A DNA stretch of 64,000 nt from Corythucha ciliata (Eukaryota > Arthropoda > Insecta > Hemiptera > Tingidae), in the NCBI GenBank assembly GCA_038030265.1, contig CM075938.1, forward strand, positions 50,399,189 through 50,463,188, read 5' to 3'. The notes beneath the pieces are model-generated. The model was given only the letters and a program-made list of their open reading frames with translations, did not search any database and was not told the origin of the DNA. How positions within the stretch are numbered: position 1 is the first letter of the stretch; the number at the start of each line of letters is the position of its first letter. Below, in pieces: positions 1 through 10,869 of this stretch. The position numbers were made by a program, and so were the translations under genes.

Positions 1-300
1 ACCCTAATTTCGCGTGTTTTCATTCTTTCAATTCCGTATCCTCAGTTTTTTCTAAAATCAGTTTCTGAAATTTCGAAAAAAAAAAATGTGACTCTTTCAA
101 AAAACAAATTCGTGGATATGGATCGATCAAACAAAATTTTGTCATTTTGGCTCTCACAAAACCATGTTTTTCGGGCTTTCGCTCTTTCAAAACCTAATTC
201 GCCGATTTGGCTAATTCAAAAACCATAATTTAATAGTTTTCGCTCTTTCCAACCACGATTTCGTAGTTTTCGTTATTTCAAAACTTATTTCCTACCTGAA
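1..300 (-). repeat. Class-3 degenerate ~30-bp tandem array (reverse orientation)
   Basis: Short units recur here with words such as CTCTTTCAAAACC, TTCGTAGTTTTCG and AATTCGCCGATTTGG, spaced by about 30 bp and strongly diverged. They are the reverse complement of the class-3 units seen near 4.0-4.8 kb, whose core is roughly TTTGAAAGAGCCAAA followed by CGAAATTTGG. There is no gene. The left end is cut by the window edge. Confidence 0.55.
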
Positions 301-1709
301 ACGCAGACCTCTCGCTTAACATCAAACTGGTCAACGATTAGTCGTTGTTAACTTGTATTTCGGCGTCCTAATTTTTTGTCCTACTTTTCGTCGAAAGCGT
401 CCTGGTATTGTCCTACTTTTGAAGGAGGCGTCCTCGGAAACCACGTTTACATCTGGTCACCCTAGGTATAACTGACTGTGTCTGAAGAAAATTGGCCTTT
501 TTTGCTGGAGATGGTAACTTTCAGAAGTATAATTGTGAGAATTAATAGATCTAGTGTGCAAGAATGATTGGGGTGTAGCGAATTAAAATTGTTGGGCAAA
601 ATATTCACCCCCCCCCCCCGTCACCAGAAAACCTTGATTTTTTGGCCAAATTTCCATATTCTTCAAGTGGAGTGGACTATGAGTGAAAAGCTTTGGTGGT
701 GTGATTGGCACAATCACAACAGAGGTGAGCGGCAGCCTACCCATGGCCCATCTTGCCTGCGTTCTTGCTTTGTGGGGCCATATCGGCCAGCAATTGGTTG
801 GTGACCGACCAATATAGCCTGTTTGGTGCAAAAAGGCGACGTCCGGTAGAAGTGGGGTGGGATCAACAGGAAAAACTACTGCGGAAGTCCTTCGAATGAC
901 TAGCTATCTAGAGGGGCTACTTCACTATTAGCCAACAAAAATCCGCCGGTTTCCGAAAATAAAAGTGGAAATAAAGTGTAATCCAAGTATTTAAAGATTT
1001 TAAGGGCCAGAAGACCCTGAAAAGCGTCCTTACACTCAAACAACCCTGAAGGTAAATTGCTCATCGAGCAGTTATTTTTAGACAACTGTGGGTTTTACCT
1101 GAACGAGCGCGATCGTATTCGTGTAGTTTTGATATATCTTTCGGCATAGCGTAAATATTAAAGCGTCGACGCCGATAGCGACCAATTCTTTCCAATGATC
1201 CCTGCAAGGGTCCATTTCCACCCTTGACCCTTTTGAAGTGTTTTTGTCGGCGATTGAGGGGGGGGGGGCACCTATTTTGACGCACCGTTTATCGTTTAAC
1301 GACACTGATAAGATTGAAAAGGTTGTGTACTTGTAACACTTTTAAGCCCTTCTTTGAACTGAATTTCCTGATTATGTCATTTATTTGAGGTGTCAATTTT
1401 TTAATTTCATGAAATTCTGGACCGTTTATTTCAGTAATCGACGAGGCCCGAGGCTTAAATTTATCTTCGGAAGCAATTTAATTTCTTGTTTAGCATTTAG
1501 TGGTCGGAGCTGGCGACAGATTAATCGTCCCAACCAGGCCAACTCGACAGCTGATAAACCTGAAAGGATACGTAGTCAGTTTTGATTTGATTTCTTCCAG
1601 TAGACTTAAAAACACAAGTTATTTGACGCTCCGGGGGGGAGTTGAATGTCGCTGGTCGGTTTTACGAAGAGAAAACGTAAAAGATTGATTGTTTTTCTCG
1701 ACCTTTCAG
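301..1709. other. Intergenic region upstream of the GRASP gene, no gene recognised
   Basis: Only short scattered open frames with no recognisable domain are present. GTCCTACTTTT occurs twice near 380-420, and there are C/G homopolymer runs near 608-618 and 1259-1268. The GRASP promoter must lie in the last part. A likely 3' splice site (CCTTTCAG, ending at 1709) precedes the start codon, so an untranslated first exon may lie further upstream; I could not identify its donor. Confidence 0.4.
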
Positions 1710-1732
1710 AAGAATAGAAAGCAAGAGGAAAC

Positions 1733-4700
1733 ATGGGCGGTAGTCAGAGCGTTGAAATTCCAGGCGGTGGCACCGAGGGATATCACGTTCTCAAGGTATT
1801 GTTTCATACCGGCTTGAGTCTTTGTGACAGATACGAGTGAAGACGATTTTTTTTTGTTTCAGGTGCAAGACGGATCGCCCGGTCAAGCCGCCGGCTTAGA
1901 AGCGTTTTTCGACTTTATCGTCGCCATCGACGGAACACGTCTTGTAAGTAGTACTCTCGCCTACTTTCATCGTCCTAGCTCTTACCGAGGTTTTGCGTGT
2001 CTTTTTTTTTTTTTTTTACAGGATCAAGATAATGACACGCTAAAAAAACTATTGAACGCCAACATCGGCAAATCGATCAAAGCTACGGTGTACAGCAGTA
2101 AAAATCAGTCTGTGCGAACAGTGGACATAACGCCGAGCAATTCGTGGGGTGGTCAGGGGTTGCTTGGTGTCAGCATCAGGTTTTGTTCCTTCGAGGGAGC
2201 GAATGAAAACGTGTGGCACGTTCTTGTAAGTTGATGATTTTTTTTCTTCTTTTCTTTCTTTCTGTTTCGGGGGGGGGGGGGGGTGTTTGCTTCCTCGGAA
2301 CATATGGCAGCTTAGTGCACCACTGCCGGCACGTAGAGCCGCTAGGTCCGGCTCTTATCAGTGCGATTGTTTTGCCAAGTCCACAGAGCAACAAGTGCAC
2401 TAAAATTTAACGTTAGAGTAGGTTGAGGGTCTAAAGTGATATCGAGTGTCCGTATCAGCCTCTGCCTCGGACCTGGCTATCATCTCGGCCTCACAACTCA
2501 TTTTCAGTTGCTGAAGATGGCGAGCAGCCGAAACGTGCATTTGATTATCCTAACAGTTGATGGTTCTGGTCGTATAATTGCCAAGACGAATTCAAGTTTA
2601 GGGCTGAATAGCCACTTTGGAAGTCGTGAAATAGCAAGTTTAGGGGATGAATAGCCCTGGGGTAGACCGGGAAAAGTCAGGGGTTTTCTTGATTTCGACA
2701 CCAATGTCAGGGAAAAATGAGCGGACAGCTATTTCTAGACTTTCTAGTGTGGTTGAACGAGAATAAATATTAAACTAATGTGAGCTCTTGGACGACTAAT
2801 GACGGCTTTCGTCTTCGATGATTATGGCCATTCGTCGGTCTCTTTCTTTCTCGATTTTTAAGTTATACGTTGTACCAGTCAGGCTAAGCTGATTCAATTC
2901 GTGTCCCAAAATGGCTAAGCTGACGATTCGCATCTCGAAAATGGCTCAACTGACTATTTGCGCGCTAAAAATAGCCAAATTGGCAACTCCCACTTTGGAA
3001 ATGACTTCACGCGCCCTAAAAATGGTTAACCTTACGATTCGCGCAGACCTGAAAATCGTTGAACAGATCATGATTTCCGCCATGAAAGGGCTGAATGGAC
3101 CATTCGCTCGTCAAAAATGGCCAAACTGGCCGTTCGGACGCCAAAATGGCCAATAATACACCCCAGTAGTTGATGGACAATTTGCAAGGAAAAAACGGCT
3201 GAACTGACTAGTTTCGTCCTAGAATGGCTTAACTGACTATTTCAGCTCTAAAAACAGACAGCTGGCAATTCTTGCTCAAAAATAGCCAAATTGACTACGC
3301 AACGTAAAATTGGCTAAACTTATGGTTCGTCCCAAAATGGCAGAACAGACCATTCGCACTCCAAATATGGCCAAAATGACGAGACGATTCGCTAGCTAAA
3401 ATCGCTCAACTGGCCATTTGTTCCGCCTCCGAACAAGGGCCCTCTCCGCCTGACCAAATCATCGACTCGTTCCCCCCCCCTCCCCCAATGGAACATGCAA
3501 TTCTTCGCCGTGCTAGGCTAGCGCTATTGAATGGCTTGACTGGCTATTCACGCTCTAAAAGTCACAACACGGAGCCTTCCAGTTGCAGCACGTCAGCTAA
3601 GTCTTTTTGAGGTTGAAATGCCTGTCTGATGAATAGGATTGAGGGAATTTCTAGTTTTTGGGCATATGACAGGTTTAAGGAAAAAAAGGGGGGGGGGAGG
3701 CAAAGTTAGTAGTTTTCGTACTGGAAAAACCAATTTTCGTACTTAGTCAACAGTTTTAAAGCTAATTAGCTATTTTCGTGCTCCTGGTGGTTTTGCGATT
3801 GAGGGCGTTTGCGAATGATCGCAGTCATGCAGCTGAACAGCCGGTTTATGGTGTGAAATTACAAGCTTTGGGGCTGCAGGGCGGTTCCGGGGGGCTGATA
3901 GGGGCGACTACCACTCCCGTGTGTTAGCTCAGCCACCATCAGAGAACCGGGGGGGGGGCACAAAATTTTGTTTTCGAAAGAGCATATCCCAGGGAATTTG
4001 GGGTTTAAAAGGGCAAAATTCCTGAAATTTGGATTTGAAGGAGACGAATGCGAAGGTTTTCCGTTTGGAAATCTGTATAACTGGCGTTTTTAAAAGCCAA
4101 CATAACAAAATTTGGCTTTTTGGGTTACCCAAAATCATAAGTTTGGGTTTCGAAAAAGATGAAAGCTTTAGAATTATTCAAAGCTGCGAAACCGATTTTA
4201 GGAAGAGGTAAAGCCGCGATATTTTGTTTTTGGAAGAGGAAAACCACGCGAAATTTGGTGTTTGAAATGACATAAAGTTTGTTTTGAAATTTGGAAAGGA
4301 AAAGCGAATTTCTGTGGCGACTTTGTCGTGTGAAAAGGCCAAAGTCGTGACATTTGGTTTTCAAACGAGCCAAATCAGTTTCTCGAACTAACCTAAGAGC
4401 TGACGCTATGAAATTTGGTTCATCATAAATCGTAAATCGCCGATATTGGGTTTTGAAAGAGCTAAATCCAAGAAATTTGGGTTTGAAAGCGCGAATGACC
4501 GCGAAATTGGGGTTTGAAAGAGCCAAACCATGTTTTTGAGTAATCAAAAATCCCTAAAATTTGGATTTGAACGAGCGAAATGTGTCAAATTTGGTTTTTG
4601 AGAGGACGAAACTTGGGTTTAAGATAGATTCAATTGTGTTATTTGGTTTTAGAAAGAGGTGAAAGGTTTTAGAAACGCGCTGGATTTTGTTTTCGATCAG

Positions 4701-6976
4701 ATATTGAGCCAAAGTGGCCGGTGTTTTGTTAGAATATTCGGGATCCTGGGACCATATTCCCAGATTTTTCGTATTAATCAAATCGATGACACCAAATTCA
4801 GCCAGATTCTTGAGCAGATATGAGACACCGCAATACAAAATCCGATTTTTGGTATGAGAGACAGTGATGGGCTTTCGGACTAAATTGTTTTGCATAAGGA
4901 AATAAAACAATTAGGCGAATGTAAATAGTATAAATGTGGTGGGAGGCGAGGGAGAGCATATTTTACCGCCACTCTCAGTCACGGAGGCCTAAAACCGCCC
5001 CTGTGGGGCTGAATACATTTTTTTGGGGGATTTAACAAAATCCTCACTACTCCCGAAGCTAACGTGAGACGTGGGGTTTGAACCCGCATCCAGGCGTTGC
5101 CCAAAGGCGGGGGCTCAAGCCCCCTGAGCGCCCCTTCGTAGATCCGCACCTGATACTAGTATTCGCCTTGATCATAATTCAGGCAGCCTGTAGTTGGCCA
5201 TTTAGGGAAACAGTTGTTGTGGGAAGTTTCCATAAGAATCTAGTAGAAGAATGCCCACATGATCTAGTTTCCAAGTGGCCAACTACAGCGCTGCCCGAAT
5301 TATGAAATAGGCGAATTCATCCGAGCGTGCGGTACAGCCTACAGGTTAGGGCACGTTCACACGAGCCACTAACGCGTGGCTGGCTGTGGCAGACACTAAC
5401 GCGCCACTTTGGAAATACATTGCCTTCAATGGGAGCGTTCTCTCGAGCCACTTCCACGCGTTTGTGGTGCGTGAGTGGCTCCTATTGAAAAGGCAATGTA
5501 TTTCTAAAAGTGGCGCGTTAGTGTCTGCCACAGCCAGCCACGTGTTAGTTGCTCGTGTGAACGTGCCCTAAGTAGTCACTATTTTGGAGTTTTACGGCTT
5601 AACAGCCACGAAATTGTTAGTTTCGATGGATGGATAGCCTTAAAACAGAGGGCTTGACATAGGGAAGGGGTGGGGGTTAAAATAGGCGCACAAGTAAAGT
5701 TTTAGGGCTAGTATTTTTTTATGTGGGGTGGTTCCAAGATAGCCCTAATAAAGGAAAGGAAATAGAACGCGATCGTTGTTTTTTTTTGCCTGGGGGCTCC
5801 CAAGAAGCGGTGAAATTCCTCTCTTTCTCTCTCCGCCTTCTTTGGGGTCATAATGAGGCCACTCACAATGCTGACACGTTCAACACCAAACGATTTTTTA
5901 CACTGCAGGAAGTGCACCCGTCTTCTCCAGCGGATCTAGCGGGTCTCAGGGCATTCTCTGATTACATCATGGGGGCCGATTCGATATTGCACGAAAGTGA
6001 GGACCTATTCACGCTCATCGAAGCTCACGAAGGTCGTTGTTTGAAATTGTACGTTTACAATGTGGACGATGACGCTTGTCGCGAAGTGACTATTACGCCG
6101 AATTCGAATTGGCCAGGTGAAGGCAGGTAAGTTGATCGCTTTCGTTACAAAGTTGAAGAATGTGGTAATGATTTGTTTGATCATGAAGTTTGGGCTGTGG
6201 AATCGGCTACGGGTATTTGCATCGCATTCCGATCAGACTTGAAGGCGCGCCTGAAGAGGTGTCATCCACTTCAGCGATCACCGCTGCCGCCGTGACGTCT
6301 CAGCCTCCGACCGAGGAATTACAAAAGTTGACGATCGACCCTCCTCAGCCTACAGGTGGCGCGATTCAACAAACACCCACTCCCGTCACCAACCCCGCCA
6401 CGGCTGGAGCCGTTCCAACGATACCCCAGCCGAGCTATACATCGCCAACGGCGGCTCCCATCATCAATTCCGCTTATCCGTCGAGCGTCGCCGCGCCGCA
6501 ACAACCCCAGTACCACTCGTCGACGCCGTCACCATATCCAACACCTCCGGTACCCACGTACAATCCCAACCAGTTTATCCCACCACACGCAGCACCGGGC
6601 TCCGCCGTGCCCGCGTATCCACCACCACCAACAACAACATTGGCTGGGCCGAACTACAGTCCTTACAACGCCGTCGGTAGTACTCAACACCTTTTCTCTC
6701 AGCACGATCAGCCTGCTGCCCCTATGAATCCTTCGATACCATCGAACCCAGGTAATCCCGCCTCCTCCATCGACCCCCCTCCCATCACAGACCACCAATA
6801 ATAAAGTGATCTCCTTAAAAGGTTTGGCAACGTCTTTCGGAACGGAACCAGTCACGATTCCGATTTCACTGCCAGGCATGCCTCCAATCACCGTCAGTAC
6901 GACATTGCCCTTGAATACGGTCAAAGTTCTGCAGAATGAGCAACAATCCAATTCAACGCCCCTTACTATTGGGTAG
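1733..6976 (+). CDS. Gorasp2: Golgi reassembly-stacking protein (GRASP55/65)
   Basis: Peripheral Golgi protein that tethers cisternae and acts in unconventional secretion. Six exons can be placed with GT-AG borders and matching phase: 1733-1795, 1863-1943, 2022-2225, 5909-6126, 6189-6751, 6822-6976, giving 427 residues. The start [20 protein letters not shown] carries Gly2 for myristoylation, as in the family. Residues ~1-205 form the GRASP domain of two PDZ-like folds: [14 protein letters not shown] and [19 protein letters not shown] in PDZ1, then [19 protein letters not shown] and [14 protein letters not shown] in PDZ2. The rest is a Pro/Ser/Thr-rich tail that normally receives mitotic phosphorylation. 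The last exon encodes a GRASP55-like end containing [15 protein letters not shown]. Intron 3 is 3683 bp and filled with repeats; the others are 62-78 bp. If the 70-bp last intron is retained, translation stops at 6801 instead. The family assignment is very secure, but whether it is GRASP55- or GRASP65-like is not settled. Confidence 0.95.
2900..3445 (+). repeat. Class-1 degenerate 30-bp tandem array in GRASP intron 3
   Basis: Units of about 29-33 bp follow the pattern ATGGCTAAACTGACNATTCG then CGCCCTAAAA. Individual units differ at many positions, so this is an old or fast-mutating array. Because the unit is near 30 bp, one frame reads as a degenerate decapeptide close to M-A-K-L-T-I-R-A-L-K (for example at 2911-3156). 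The same class recurs at 26.6-28.7, 33.4-34.3 (reverse), 57.2-58.3 and 59.2-59.5 kb. Confidence 0.75.
3877..5003. mobile_element. hAT-like non-autonomous element carrying a class-3 30-bp array
   Basis: The left end reads CAGGGCGGTTCCGG and the right end CCTAAAACCGCCCCTG, an imperfect terminal inverted repeat of the CAGGG type. The element is flanked by a perfect 8-bp direct repeat, TGGGGCTG, at 3869-3876 and 5004-5011. Short CAGGG-type ends plus an 8-bp duplication are the hallmark of hAT elements. No transposase is present. The interior from about 4000 to 4870 is largely class-3 units of about 30 bp (TTTGAAAGAGCCAAA then CGAAATTTGG). It lies inside GRASP intron 3. Confidence 0.8.
4000..4870 (+). 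repeat. Class-3 degenerate ~30-bp tandem array
   Basis: Successive units run TTTGAAAGAGCTAAATCC, TTTGAAAGCGCGAATGACC, TTTGAACGAGCGAAATGTG, each followed by a version of CGAAATTTGG and spaced about 30 bp apart. The array becomes unrecognisable toward 4870. The long minus-strand open frames here are by-products of the repeat. Confidence 0.7.
5079..5153 (-). mobile_element. Probable hAT-like element end (remnant)
   Basis: Read on the minus strand, the segment begins CAGGTGCGGATCTACGAAGG and continues into a small hairpin of G and C runs (GGGGGCTTGAGCCCCC). CAG-GCGGATC starts of this form are typical of hAT-like miniature elements in arthropods. I found no matching second end or target duplication, so this is a remnant or a misassignment. 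Confidence 0.35.
5349..5568. mobile_element. 220-bp palindromic MITE with TA duplication
   Basis: The two halves are near-perfect reverse complements. The left arm starts GGGCACGTTCACACGAGC and the right arm ends GCTCGTGTGAACGTGCCC, and the arms extend about 80 bp with a smaller palindrome at the centre. TA flanks both ends (5347-5348 and 5569-5570), which suits a Tc1/mariner-type target duplication. It sits in GRASP intron 3. Because of the palindrome, the same 61-residue frame appears on both strands; it is not a gene. Confidence 0.75.
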
Positions 6977-7916
6977 TGAAACCATGATACAGAGAAGAGG
7001 AGAGATTGATCGAGACGGGCGCTTAGAGTTTTATATAAATAAGAGAATATTTTTTAGATGAATTTTGTGCCTCAACAAAGGTTAACGGTATACTGAGTGT
7101 GCCACTTTCTTCTCCGAAGAAATAAAACTCAATAACGCGATTTAATTGGGCTACGCACGAGTGAAAGCTCTGTATTTATTATAAATAAGTGCAATGCTGT
7201 AATATTTTAATCCAATGTGTTTGAATAATATTTAATTTAAACTTGAAATGTGCTTTGATTGGTCCTCAGGTAGAACTTCTGGCCTCAGAAGGCTGAGCCA
7301 TTAGAGCGTCCTCGGATGGAACGAAAACACGAGGAAAAAGAGACCGGTATCACCATTTTCGCGCGAAAAAAGTCCTCGCGCAACGACCAGACTCTTCCGT
7401 GACAATGTGATTGTTGAAGGGGGGGGGGGGGGTTAAAACCTTAAAGTGGGGCCGCTTGGTTATCGAAAGAAGAGAAGAGAAGTAAAAAGACGATATAGTG
7501 AATACCGGTGGGGGGGGGGGGCAAAGTGGGTTCCTGTAAATAGAGAGAAACTGGGTAAGTCGAAGCATTTGCCTGATAAGGTAGGAACACTTACCAATGT
7601 CGACAGCGTGCCCCTCTGTGATTTGTGTTTGGGGTGACAAGATGGGATGGGTTTGGGAGGGCTTCGTTGAGGGAAATTTGAAGACGGACCAGCTCACCTG
7701 GTCTTGGGCGGATGATAAACGCTGAGGGACTGGCCAATAAAGCCACTGAAGAGCCAATTTGTGCGTTCCATGTACAAATAACGATAATAAGACGGAAGAT
7801 AGAGCGAAAAACGTATTGACTTCGCTTTTAATTCTCTCATTTTCCCACGGAATAGTTGAGTTCAGTGCACTAAACTTAAAATGTTGAAATTCAAAAATTC
7901 AAATTAAACTCCCCGA
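6977..7916. other. GRASP 3' flank and intergenic DNA
   Basis: The first ~170 bp is probably GRASP 3' UTR. The remainder has two long G runs (about 7419-7432 and 7510-7521) and no recognisable coding or RNA feature. Confidence 0.4.
7121..7126 (+). promoter_or_regulatory. Probable poly(A) signal of the GRASP gene
   Basis: AATAAA lies 145 bp after the GRASP stop codon and is the best-placed canonical signal in the 3' flank. The exact cleavage site cannot be read from the sequence. Confidence 0.5.
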
Positions 7917-9118
7917 TAGTGTTTTTGTTTTTTTGTTTTTATTTTTTTATTTATTTATTTTATTTATTTATTTGTCCAGCCCTCAAAAAGATAAACTTGA
8001 GTGGAGGGCTGGAGCTGACCAAAATAAATACTACAAACGTAACAGAATTTTACAATATTGAGTACGTGTTACCTACAATGATCTACGTCATATATCTTTC
8101 AATCCGCAATTTGTAGCATACAAAAAAACTTAAAAGGTACAAGTGGTACAACTCATCAATCTACTCGCTTTCCCAACGAAATACAAAATATCTATAATAG
8201 ACACCAAAGCAACTACCAATAAATTTATCACAGATTAAATAAATTAACACAACAAGCACACAACTAATTTTAAATTATCAAGTGAGATGGTAACTTCAAG
8301 GAGCGTTCACAAATTCTTTTGACTAGAAATTTTTTAAATTGGCTCAATGTATTAAATTGCATATAACTGAACTTATTCAATAAAGCTATTTTTAAAGCTG
8401 TAGAGGCATGCCTAGCGTAGAAATCAGTCTTATGTTTCGGTATAATAATATTGGTAAGTCGTGATAATCTCGTATCTACCAAGGTCGAACGGACAGGCAT
8501 AGCAGAGCTAATCTTAAACATATAAGGCAAGCTGCCCTAACATATAATTCTTCGACAGATAGCACATTGAAGCCTTCAAACAATTTACTAGAGGAGTACA
8601 AACTAGGTCTATTTAATATGATTTTCATAAGAGTCTTCTGAACCACCAGTAATTTATCGATAAGGTATTTATAAGTCCCTCCCCACACTATAATACCATA
8701 AGCAATAATAGATTGACATAGCGCAAAATAGATCATTCTTAATGTTCCCCAACTAAGGCACAATCTCAATATTTTAAATTTATGAAATAATTTTCTGACT
8801 CGGCTAACAACATTCTTGATATGCCCATCAATCTTCATCCTAGAATCGAATATAACACCTAGATATTTACAGCGATCAACAAATCTTACCTTATCACATT
8901 TACAATCATCATTATTCCCACAATCGTCTGAGTGAACTGTGAAGTGTGTATCCCCACTAAACTCCTTAGTTCCCAAAGAGAACTCAACAATTGCCGTTTT
9001 GTCCAAATTAAGTAACATGAAATTAGTATTTAGCCAATTATTAATTAACCTAAAATCTCTCCTAATTTTACTTAACACATCCTCAGAATTTTTACCATTA
9101 CACAAAAAAACATTCATT
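7917..9118 (-). mobile_element. LINE copy A (CR1/Jockey-like), 5'-truncated
   Basis: This minus-strand insertion nearly matches the segment at 17.7-18.66 kb (LINE copy B). It contains the 3' part of the reverse transcriptase frame, a 3' UTR, and a 3' tail of ATTT-type simple repeat at 7940-7974. Similarity to copy B ends near 9110, just before the catalytic FADD motif, so the copy is 5'-truncated, as is usual for LINEs. Confidence 0.8.
8279..9118 (-). pseudogene. Reverse transcriptase C-terminal fragment of LINE copy A
   Basis: The frame carries NSEDVLSKIRRDFRLINNWL and the conserved NTNFMLLNLDKT segment that follows the RT palm, then the thumb and C-terminal region. The FADD catalytic motif is missing through 5' truncation. 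Relative to copy B there is a single-base deletion near 8521, which breaks the frame after VRAACL; the remainder resumes in another frame (8279-8530). No RNase H domain is seen. The fragment cannot encode a working enzyme. Confidence 0.75.
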
Positions 9119-9211
9119 GCGGATTCATTGCGAATTAACGTAGAGTAGACAGTAGACGGAGTGAGGCGTGCGGGGTGCTTCATAACAAAATTTAAATTGC
9201 AACGGTTACTT

Positions 9212-10462
9212 AGAGAGAGAGAGAGAGAAAGATACTTTATTATGAACACCAGGTATGGTAACATAAGCGTCATTAATGAAATATTAAAATAACTTATCGT
9301 TAGATAAAAACAAACAAAGTAAGTAGAGAAGAAACCACGAATATTTGTAGGATCATTTTAAAATCAAATTCGTTCCCTCATAAACAAATCGGGAGGTTAA
9401 AAATTCTTCAAATGAATATATTACATAATTATTTAAGAACAGCTTCAACTTTGATTTAAATGCGGTGAAGTCCAATAAAACAAACTTTTCCGGAAGGACA
9501 TTATAAAATTTCACTCCCCACCAATCTACCCTGCCTTGTGATTTAGCAAGCCTGTAAAACGGCGCGATAAGTTTTCCGCGGCTACGCGTGCAATAGTCTT
9601 GAACACTACATTCTTTTGAATTGTTCTTCAAAGTGTGTACGTGGAGTAGAGAGTGGAATATATAAACTGCGGGCAAAGGCATGATTTTCATTTTTTTAAA
9701 GTCATCTCTACAATCCTCCCGAAACTTCCTATGTGCAATGATTCTCACAACCTTACGCTGAAGTGAGAAAACCTTTTTGGCTTGAGGACTGTGGCCCCAC
9801 ACAAGCAAACCATACGTGGCCAACGAGTGAAACAGTGCAAAGTATGATGTCAAGAGCACAGACTCTGAGACGATTTGTCTCATGCTTCTAACGAGGAAAA
9901 TCACTTTGGACAACTTCGCTGTCAAATATGTACAATGTCGATCCCACACTAACCGGCTATCCACACAGATTCCCAAAAAATTGACAAAGGACCTCTCCAC
10001 CTCCTTAATCCCGAAGTCAACGAATACTGTCTTCTCGCCATTAAGAGCCAGACAGTTAGCCGAGAACCAGTCCTCAGCCTCAACCAAAACCTCCTGTGCT
10101 TTAGAGGCTGCATCTGCCTTCGAATTACCATCAACTAAAAGAGTCGTGTCATCAGCAAACAGGATGCAATGAGCAGAGGAAACAGCAGGGAAATCATTGA
10201 TAAAAATCAAGAAAAGCACTGGCCCCAAAATAGAGCCTTGGGGCACGCCATGTAAAACATTACTCAACTCAGAAACCTCATCATAAACTTTAACCGCTTG
10301 TTTTCTATCATGAATGTATGATTCAATCAATTTCGTGGCCACAGGCGAAAAATTATACCAACGTAACTTTGATACAAGAATATCGTGAGACACACTATCA
10401 AAGGCCTTCTTCAGATCAATGAAAACCCCACTTACGTGTTTCTTATCTTCGAATCCTGATAG
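9212..10462 (-). mobile_element. LINE copy C (different CR1/Jockey-like family), 5'-truncated
   Basis: This is a second minus-strand LINE, unlike copies A and B at sequence level. It ends (left side) with a 3' terminus that reads on the minus strand AATAAAGTATCTTTC followed by a TC repeat. The 5' (right) border is near 10455-10462, where similarity to reverse transcriptase stops in the middle of the RT domain. Confidence 0.75.
9353..10462 (-). CDS. LINE reverse transcriptase, N-terminally truncated but open
   Basis: About 370 residues of RT remain open without stops. Motif A is visible as GVFIDLKKAFDSVSHDIL, followed by HGVPQGSILGPVLFLIFIND and the catalytic FADDTTLL, then thumb and C-terminal segments such as YGLLVWG. 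There is no RNase H. The upstream endonuclease, ORF1 and N-terminal RT are absent. The open frame extends to 10546, but the extra N-terminal residues are flanking DNA. The intact frame and catalytic motif suggest a fairly recent insertion. Confidence 0.8.
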   Translation of the reverse strand, partial: LSGFEDKKHVSGVFIDLKKAFDSVSHDILVSKLRWYNFSPVATKLIESYIHDRKQAVKVYDEVSELSNVLHGVPQGSILGPVLFLIFINDFPAVSSAHCILFADDTTLLVDGNSKADAASKAQEVLVEAEDWFSANCLALNGEKTVFVDFGIKEVERSFVNFLGICVDSRLVWDRHCTYLTAKLSKVIFLVRSMRQIVSESVLLTSYFALFHSLATYGLLVWGHSPQAKKVFSLQRKVVRIIAHRKFREDCRDDFKKMKIMPLPAVYIFHSLLHVHTLKNNSKECSVQDYCTRSRGKLIAPFYRLAKSQGRVDWWGVKFYNVLPEKFVLLDFTAFKSKLKLFLNNYVIYSFEEFLTSRFVYEGTNLILK

Positions 10463-10869
10463 AACCCAAGGTGGTAGAGCTATGTAGAGGTGGCGCAGCT
10501 CCCCTCTTGCCGTACTAAGACGAGGTTGGGAATTGACGTCATCCATAGACCTCTACAGGAAGAAAACGATCGACTGCTCCTTTGCGCTAGCCATTCCCCA
10601 TTTTCCATTTAGCATTTTCTACAATTTCTCGTTAAGAAGGAATACATGCTGGATTTCGAACAAGGCTTATGTCTCTAAACCAACAATTTGCAATTTTTCG
10701 CGTCATTCAACGTCGTCTAATTTTTCCTTTAAATGTGTGCTGTGTGCTCGAAATTGAAATCAGGACGCAAACACACAAACTTATTTACCTCGATATTCGG
10801 GTCGTGTCGAGAATTACCATAAATAGAGTGAAAAATTAATTAATAATCTGTCTACACCGAGGGCCGTTT
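10463..10869. other. Short unique region between LINE C and satellite block
   Basis: No known gene or repeat was recognised. A minus-strand ATG near 10592 opens a short frame (MASAKEQSIVFFL, then a stop), with a further open frame after the stop that runs into the LINE. This is too little to call a gene. Confidence 0.3.

Noticed and set aside
1..300. Telomere-like repeat at the window start
   Set aside because: The initial ACCCTAA is a single occurrence inside class-3 repeat, not a tandem telomeric array.
1824..2234. A single long exon for the GRASP N-terminus
   Set aside because: The open frame reads through two introns; family conservation and GT-AG sites place exons 2 and 3 at 1863-1943 and 2022-2225.
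4125..4910. Two minus-strand frames of 140 and 118 codons
   Set aside because: Both fall inside the class-3 array of the hAT-like element.
5346..5571. Similar 61-residue open frames on opposite strands
   Set aside because: They are the two arms of one palindromic MITE.
6529..6951. Minus-strand 140-codon frame opposite GRASP
   Set aside because: It is the antisense shadow of the proline-rich GRASP exon.
10533..10757. Plus-strand 74-codon frame as a small gene
   Set aside because: No domain, no splice context and no repeat relation; composition is ordinary.
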